Shown here in pieces: positions 59,259-64,000 of a stretch of DNA of 64,000 nt. A program made the translations under genes and the position numbers. Position 1 is the stretch's first letter. Every line of letters starts with the position of its first letter. This DNA is from Serratia symbiotica (GTDB taxonomy: Bacteria > Pseudomonadota > Gammaproteobacteria > Enterobacterales > Enterobacteriaceae): the NCBI GenBank assembly GCA_900380265.1, contig LR025083.1:1178001-1242000 (forward strand). Direction: 5' to 3'. Below the pieces are notes generated by a model, which was not told the DNA's origin, ran no database searches, and saw nothing but the letters and a program-made list of their open reading frames with translations.

Positions 59259-61601
59259 AAGTTTCTAACAATACCAATGCCATAAACAGTCTAGCTAACG
59301 CGCGTCAGAGACGATGGAGTGACAGCACTTTCTTTTGTACATATGTGGATTCATACATCGTTGTTTTTTTGTGGATGTTATCTAAGCAACTTAGCGTATT
59401 TTTTAGCACGGATTTATTCATGTTCTTCATTTAGATACCTTTAATCAGGAAAAGTAGCATCTGTCATTTTATGTGAGATTATGTACAAACTCAATGGGTT
59501 GGGATTCAAAATTCGTTATTTGCATCCAGTGATACGATACCCTGAGATTCACTTTATCTGCTTGCTAGCAACAAGCCTCTGTTGCAAATGATTAAATAAT
59601 GGCAACATAGAAGGATTAATCAATTAAATCTTAGTAGCGCCATAATAACTGAACAGATAATGAAGACATGTCGGTTATTGTGTGTTGGAATTGGTTTCCG
59701 TTAAAAAATCGCTTTTATAGATTTACTGTGACACAGCAAATTTACTACTACAATATGCTAGCGCTGTAAGCGTCACTAGGAAATACAAAGATCAGGAGCA
59801 AGTGTGATATCCATCGAAGCAGTACCTTGGATGTCCACGGACATCAAGAGCTGTCAACTTGCATGGTTTATTGAAAGTTCTAAAATAAAAATGGCGTATA
59901 CGCATACTGTCTTCTCTGAAGTAGGCTCACCTACTTACGTTATTTTAGTCTACATGAGACTAGAATTTTAATCTTATGGGTAAGAGTTCCTCAGGGAATG
60001 AATAATCACTAATACATCTATTTATCTATCTGAAATACGCAAACGTTGTTTGTTTAGCAACTTTCTTTTAGTAGTACTGACCTAGTAATGCGAATTACTA
60101 GTTAATTACTACATTATCTTATTCCTAAAGCTATCATGATGTAAAGTGAAATAAGAGAATTGATTACAATATTTTCTACTGAGGCGAAATTTATACTCTT
60201 AACTTTATTGTATCATCATAATTATACATACCGTTGAGCTTTGACGCAGTGGTATCATCGCTTTCTTCTGCAATATGTAGCAAGCTTTACTGAATTATAT
60301 GCTTTCCATCCTCACAAAGCCGAACCTAAATGTCAGCATATCTATGTGGAACACATGATTGTTCACATAAGATGCAGATATATAGTGTCCGCACTCAGAA
60401 TGTTGACTTTGAAACGGCACACCTGTTTGTAGCCACCCGGTTCCTCATGCCCGCGATGCGGCACGTTAAGTTGAGATATGCTATTCCCCAAATGATCTCT
60501 GACTCGATCAAATTAGCATCTTTTTTCAAATAAGAAAGCAAAATTTAGCTGTATTGATGGAAGCCGCCACAATCATAGATCTCTTGTGGCGATGATATAT
60601 CGTTACGCCCAGGCACTAAATGCTCCCTACTCGTATTACAATTTACCTATTTGACAATGATACGTAACACCAGCATCACGGGTGTTTTACTAGTAAGTCA
60701 GCGAGTTGTTTAGGATTATCAGCATCATTCCGGAGCTGATCTCGCTAGATAGAATACGCAAAGGTTCAATACTCAATAGCAGCAATTCAATGCCGATATG
60801 CGGCAAGATATTCATCCATTCACGCGGGATATCAATCACGCTATTAATATTGCACTCCTGCCATTTCTAAAAGCATTTAACTCCTGAGGGATATCTAGGT
60901 TATAAATAGCCTCATCCTCAGCACACGCTGCCAGGTGCTGAGTGGTTACTGCATAGCTTGATACCTGTGTAATATCATGGCAGATACTACCCTAGTTAAC
61001 TCTCCTGATTGCTCTCTTAGTTAATTGAGAGATCGTGGTGCCGGGTTTATTGGCTATGAGCACCCTATCGATCGCGATTCGGATAATTTATGTACATACC
61101 AGTCATAACTTATAACATAGGGGATGGTTTTCTGACCTCAACTAATAATCAAATTTAGTTTGCTTTCTAGGTCGAACTCCAACACTGAGGGGCATCACGA
61201 GTCTATTTAGGGTTCAAAGCTCGTGGGTACGCCGCTTATCATACGAAGACGTCGCTATGTGGAAATCTCGCAGTCCTACCGCGCGATCTTTTAGATTAAA
61301 GCGCCCATTGGCGAACGAGAAAGGCCGCAGAAGTGACGGAACTGATTGCTCTACAGTTATTTACTGTGGTGGTGTCAGCTAACCTTATGTCGCGAGTCAT
61401 AAGTTGTTTTCAAAGACAAAGATTGTTCTTGAGTTTTTACTAGTGGCTTGGGTACATTATGTTTTTTTCTTTTTCCTGAGTCATACTAGACTATGTAATG
61501 TTTGTGGATTATGGCAGTCTGTGATGACAGTTAACAGAAAACGGCTAAGACCGGGACTGATCAAGTCAAAACAAGCGGCATAAATTGTAAGTTATCAGCA
61601 T
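59259..61601. other. gene-free stretch (mukBEF region in relatives)
   Basis: E. coli has ycbK, ldtD, mukB/E/F, cmoM, elyC and ycbJ between gloC and kdsB, more than 10 kb. Only 2.3 kb remains here, so most was deleted. This contrasts with the slow shrinkage elsewhere in the window. No block could be assigned. The longest frames (60-67 codons near 60241-60533) have no match. The MukBEF condensin is therefore lost from this locus. Confidence 0.5.
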
Positions 61602-62336
61602 TTAAGTTATACGATATAGGTCATCGGGTGTATCAACACCCACGCTCGGTATGCATTTATTTAAGGCCACATGGATTTTTTCTCCGTACCATAGGACCCG
61701 CAGCTGTTCTAACAATTCAATCTGCTCCAATGGACTCGGTTGCCAATTTACGTAACGGCGAATAAATCCAGCTCGGTAGGCGTAAATTCCGACATGACGA
61801 ACTAGGCTGTTACCAACAATATCTTGCGATATAGCGAAACGCTGGCGATCCCATGGAATAATGGCGCGCGAAAAATAAAGGGCGTAGCCATGCGTATCTA
61901 TCACCACTTTAACTACGTTTGGGTTAAAGGCTTCTTCTGCACTGTTGATCGGTACCGCTAAGGTGGACATGACAGCACAACTGAGAGTTAGGTTTTCGGC
62001 CACTTGACTCATAATTAGCGACGGGATCATCGGTTCATCAACCTGAACATTAACGATGATCTGATTATCCTCAATGTTATAATAATCAATCACTTCTGCC
62101 AAACGTTCTGTGCCGGATTGGTGTTCCAAATAAGTCATACAGAATTCACCACCAGCGGCTTCCACCGCTTGGGCTACCTTTTGATGATCCACCGCCACTA
62201 TTACACGGCTTGCACCAGATTTATGTGCTCGCTCCATTACATGCACCACCATTGGCTTACCCTTAATACCGACCAATGGTTTAGCGGTAAATCGAGTTGA
62301 TGCATAGCGCGCTGGGATAATAACGATGAAACTCAT
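61602..62336 (-). CDS. kdsB: CMP-Kdo synthetase, with altered substrate motifs
   Basis: KdsB activates Kdo with CTP to give CMP-Kdo for the inner core of LPS. The frame is open for 244 residues (E. coli 248) and aligns throughout, e.g. [55 protein letters not shown] and VGVDTPDDL. Two nucleotide-binding motifs are altered: the usual RLPGKPL is RFTAKPL (residues 15-21), and QGDEP is QVDEP (G99V, residues 98-102). Catalytic or metal residues R10, K19, D100 and the C-terminal DTPDDL aspartate remain. The start overlaps the ycaR stop by four bases (ATGA), the native coupling. It may be active, weakened, or a pseudogene at its first steps; the sequence alone does not decide. Confidence 0.88.
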   Translation of the reverse strand: MSFIVIIPARYASTRFTAKPLVGIKGKPMVVHVMERAHKSGASRVIVAVDHQKVAQAVEAAGGEFCMTYLEHQSGTERLAEVIDYYNIEDNQIIVNVQVDEPMIPSLIMSQVAENLTLSCAVMSTLAVPINSAEEAFNPNVVKVVIDTHGYALYFSRAIIPWDRQRFAISQDIVGNSLVRHVGIYAYRAGFIRRYVNWQPSPLEQIELLEQLRVLWYGEKIHVALNKCIPSVGVDTPDDLYRIT

Positions 62337-62515
62337 TTGTCTTTTTCATCCAAATAAAATCCACGCGGGGCATCTTCTAAGAGAACTGGAATGCCATCGC
62401 GAAATGGATAAGCTAAACCATCTACCATGCAAATTAGTTCTTGATCTGCTTTGTTGAAAGAAAGGTTGCCGTTGCAGACAGGACAAGCAACGATTTCGAG
62501 TAAGCGATGATCCAT
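62333..62515 (-). CDS. ycaR: YcaR, Trm112-like zinc-ribbon small protein
   Basis: YcaR (UPF0434/Trm112 family) is a 60-residue protein encoded in the lpxK-ycaR-kdsB operon; its exact role is not established. The start at 62515 is fixed by GGAGGGAGC just upstream and by the family start [17 protein letters not shown] longer in-frame reading of 93 residues from 62614 has no match or ribosome binding site. The CPVC pair is present at residues 11-14. The second half of the ribbon has one cysteine in [12 protein letters not shown], as in E. coli, followed by [13 protein letters not shown]. Its stop overlaps the kdsB start. lpxK and msbA, normally upstream in the operon, are not intact in this window. 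Confidence 0.92.
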   Translation of the reverse strand: MDHRLLEIVACPVCNGNLSFNKADQELICMVDGLAYPFRDGIPVLLEDAPRGFYLDEKDK

Positions 62516-64000
62516 GCTCCCTCCAGGGAGGAGATATATTATTTGAAAAGTAGCACTAGATAAATTAACATAATAATTAGAGCAAGTTAAGAGTTTATTC
62601 CAGTAGACGCACATGATTGTATTGATACGAGATTGAACGTATCGTAGATAAAATTCGTGATCTAATCTTGATCAAGGATTACGTGTGATATATTCAACAA
62701 AGCCGTGCAAATTTATTGCCTTCATAAAAAATTGTATTCTAATTTGCAGTGAAAATTAACATGTCTTGTAATGCACGTTAAGGATATACGTAAAAACCGA
62801 TAACGATCCAAGCCATCGCTGTTAGATAACACCATTCACTGGCTTCAGTATAGATAGTGTTTAGCGACTAAGTTACATCTTAGCATCAGAGTGTCATGGA
62901 CATTGCTTTGTTTTCTACCTTTCTTTCGCCTATCTCAAGACTTTAAATCCATCATAAAAATGGCAAAAATTAAAACACAATAAACCCCCACAAGTGTTTT
63001 GAACTAGGTAGTTCGTCTAGCAGTAAGAAGAGACCTATTTATTCTAAATGGGTAAAAGCACTAGACTAGTGTCTCTCATATGATGGCGTATAAGATCATA
63101 GAAATATTTTCCAACATGCGTTAATAGGAATTTTATAAGTAACCGAGCACCAAAAGCGCGCAAATTCATATTACTAGCATGTCATCATTGCATAATACAT
63201 TCTATCGTTATAGCGAGTAATACTGTACAAGTTAAGTAGAATATAGAAAGACTGGTAACTAGTCCCGACACGGAGACGCAGTAGGTTGGCCTAATTATTC
63301 TCCCCTGAGAATTCCTTTGCCCTAAGCCCCTCCCGGTCGGGCGTCGATAGGATGATAGGTTATTGAACTCATATTTGACTTCGGGGCTGAGTATACCCCT
63401 TTCCACTATTGTGCCCTTGAGGATAGCCCTATCCTGTGAAGTTTTCAGGAATGCTTCCGGCTGCTTGCGTCAGTTTCCGAAAGGTATCAACTCATTAACA
63501 TAGAAGTGACCCGCGTAGCGGTCATGTAAGATATAAACTGGCCGTAACTATAGCCTCGGACATAAGCCGCACAAACTACTGGCGGCAAATGCCGGCCCTG
63601 TTCGACATTACTAGGGTTATCTCTAACTTGTCAAAATAGGTAGAGTGTGATCATAGCAGGAGCCTAATCTTGTTATATCGTTAATAATGCGGGTTTATCC
63701 TTATAACTTGCTACACAAGTTTTGAAACCAATCATATACAAGCGATAACACGCTGTGGCACACCTTGTACTGGATCCACTGTGATCAATTTTATTACCGT
63801 AGCGCAACAAACTCTTTAGGTCTTCCCAGACCTGTATCTATCATAATTAGTGATTATCCTTTGGTCTGACACAGTATTAATGCCGCTATTTTGGCTTCGC
63901 CAGCAAGGTCTGCAGTTTTCGGCCAAGGCCTTGCCCCGTTCCATTTTATTAATACAGTGCGACGTATTTAAGGTGCGCGTGAATTTCAATTGCTTATTGG
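62516..64000. other. gene-free stretch (expected lpxK, msbA)
   Basis: lpxK should lie directly upstream of ycaR on the minus strand. A short minus-strand segment near 63330-63350 (LSTPDREGLRAK) faintly resembles the LpxK segment LPAGPMRERAGRLK, but the match is too weak to annotate. No intact lpxK or msbA is present. A new promoter for ycaR-kdsB would have to lie in the first few hundred bases. The 73-codon minus-strand frame at 63185-63406 has no ribosome binding site. Confidence 0.45.

Noticed and set aside
62516..62614. Longer N-terminus for YcaR (93 residues)
   Set aside because: The canonical MDHRLLEI start has an excellent ribosome binding site at 62515; the extension has none.
63330..63410. 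Possible lpxK remnant upstream of ycaR
   Set aside because: Only about a dozen residues resemble LpxK and the rest does not align; kept as a remark, not annotated.

Overview
The window looks like a piece of a heavily eroded Enterobacterales genome, most likely a host-restricted insect symbiont related to Serratia or Sodalis. Fifteen intact protein genes and one tRNA can be supported. They cover about 15.3 kb, roughly 24 % of the window. Their products align end to end with E. coli/Serratia proteins and they are still in enterobacterial order. The left part (about 1-50 kb) follows the inverted E. coli order sap - rnb - lapBA - ribA - cysB - topA - sohB - yciK - rluB - trp - yciC - yciB - cls - yciU - oppFD. 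The right part (about 53-62.5 kb) follows pncB - asnS - ompF - aspC - gloC - kdsB - ycaR. In E. coli these two segments are several map minutes apart, so a rearrangement junction lies between about 49 and 53 kb, where a tRNA-Asn gene now sits.

Most of the long gene-free stretches are not featureless. Translating them by eye recovers many pseudogenes in the expected syntenic positions: sapA-D, sohB, yciK, trpC(F)/B/A, yciU, oppF/oppD, pncB and aspC. They carry many stops and small frameshifts, yet where both ends can be placed they keep nearly the full ancestral length. The genome has therefore decayed mainly by substitution and small indels, with little net deletion so far. A decayed IS256-family transposase lies in the expanded rnb-lapB interval (10 kb), next to two strongly AT-rich islands.

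What survives is coherent. It covers information processing (topA, rnb, asnS, rluB, tRNA-Asn), the envelope (lapA/lapB, clsA, yciB, yciC, an OmpF-type porin, kdsB/ycaR), riboflavin synthesis (ribA), control of sulfur assimilation (cysB) and detoxification (gloC). Tryptophan synthesis, peptide uptake (sap, opp), NAD salvage (pncB) and aspartate aminotransferase (aspC) are lost at these loci. That pattern fits an intracellular symbiont supplied by its host or a co-symbiont. kdsB is full length but has substitutions in two nucleotide-binding motifs and may be starting to decay.

The most unusual signal is an excess of perfect, short-loop inverted repeats in the dead DNA, including an 18+1+18 palindrome at 19770-19806 and two 14-bp stems sharing the loop CTCA. 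I found no CRISPR array, no intact mobile element, no prophage and no recognisable new multi-gene system.
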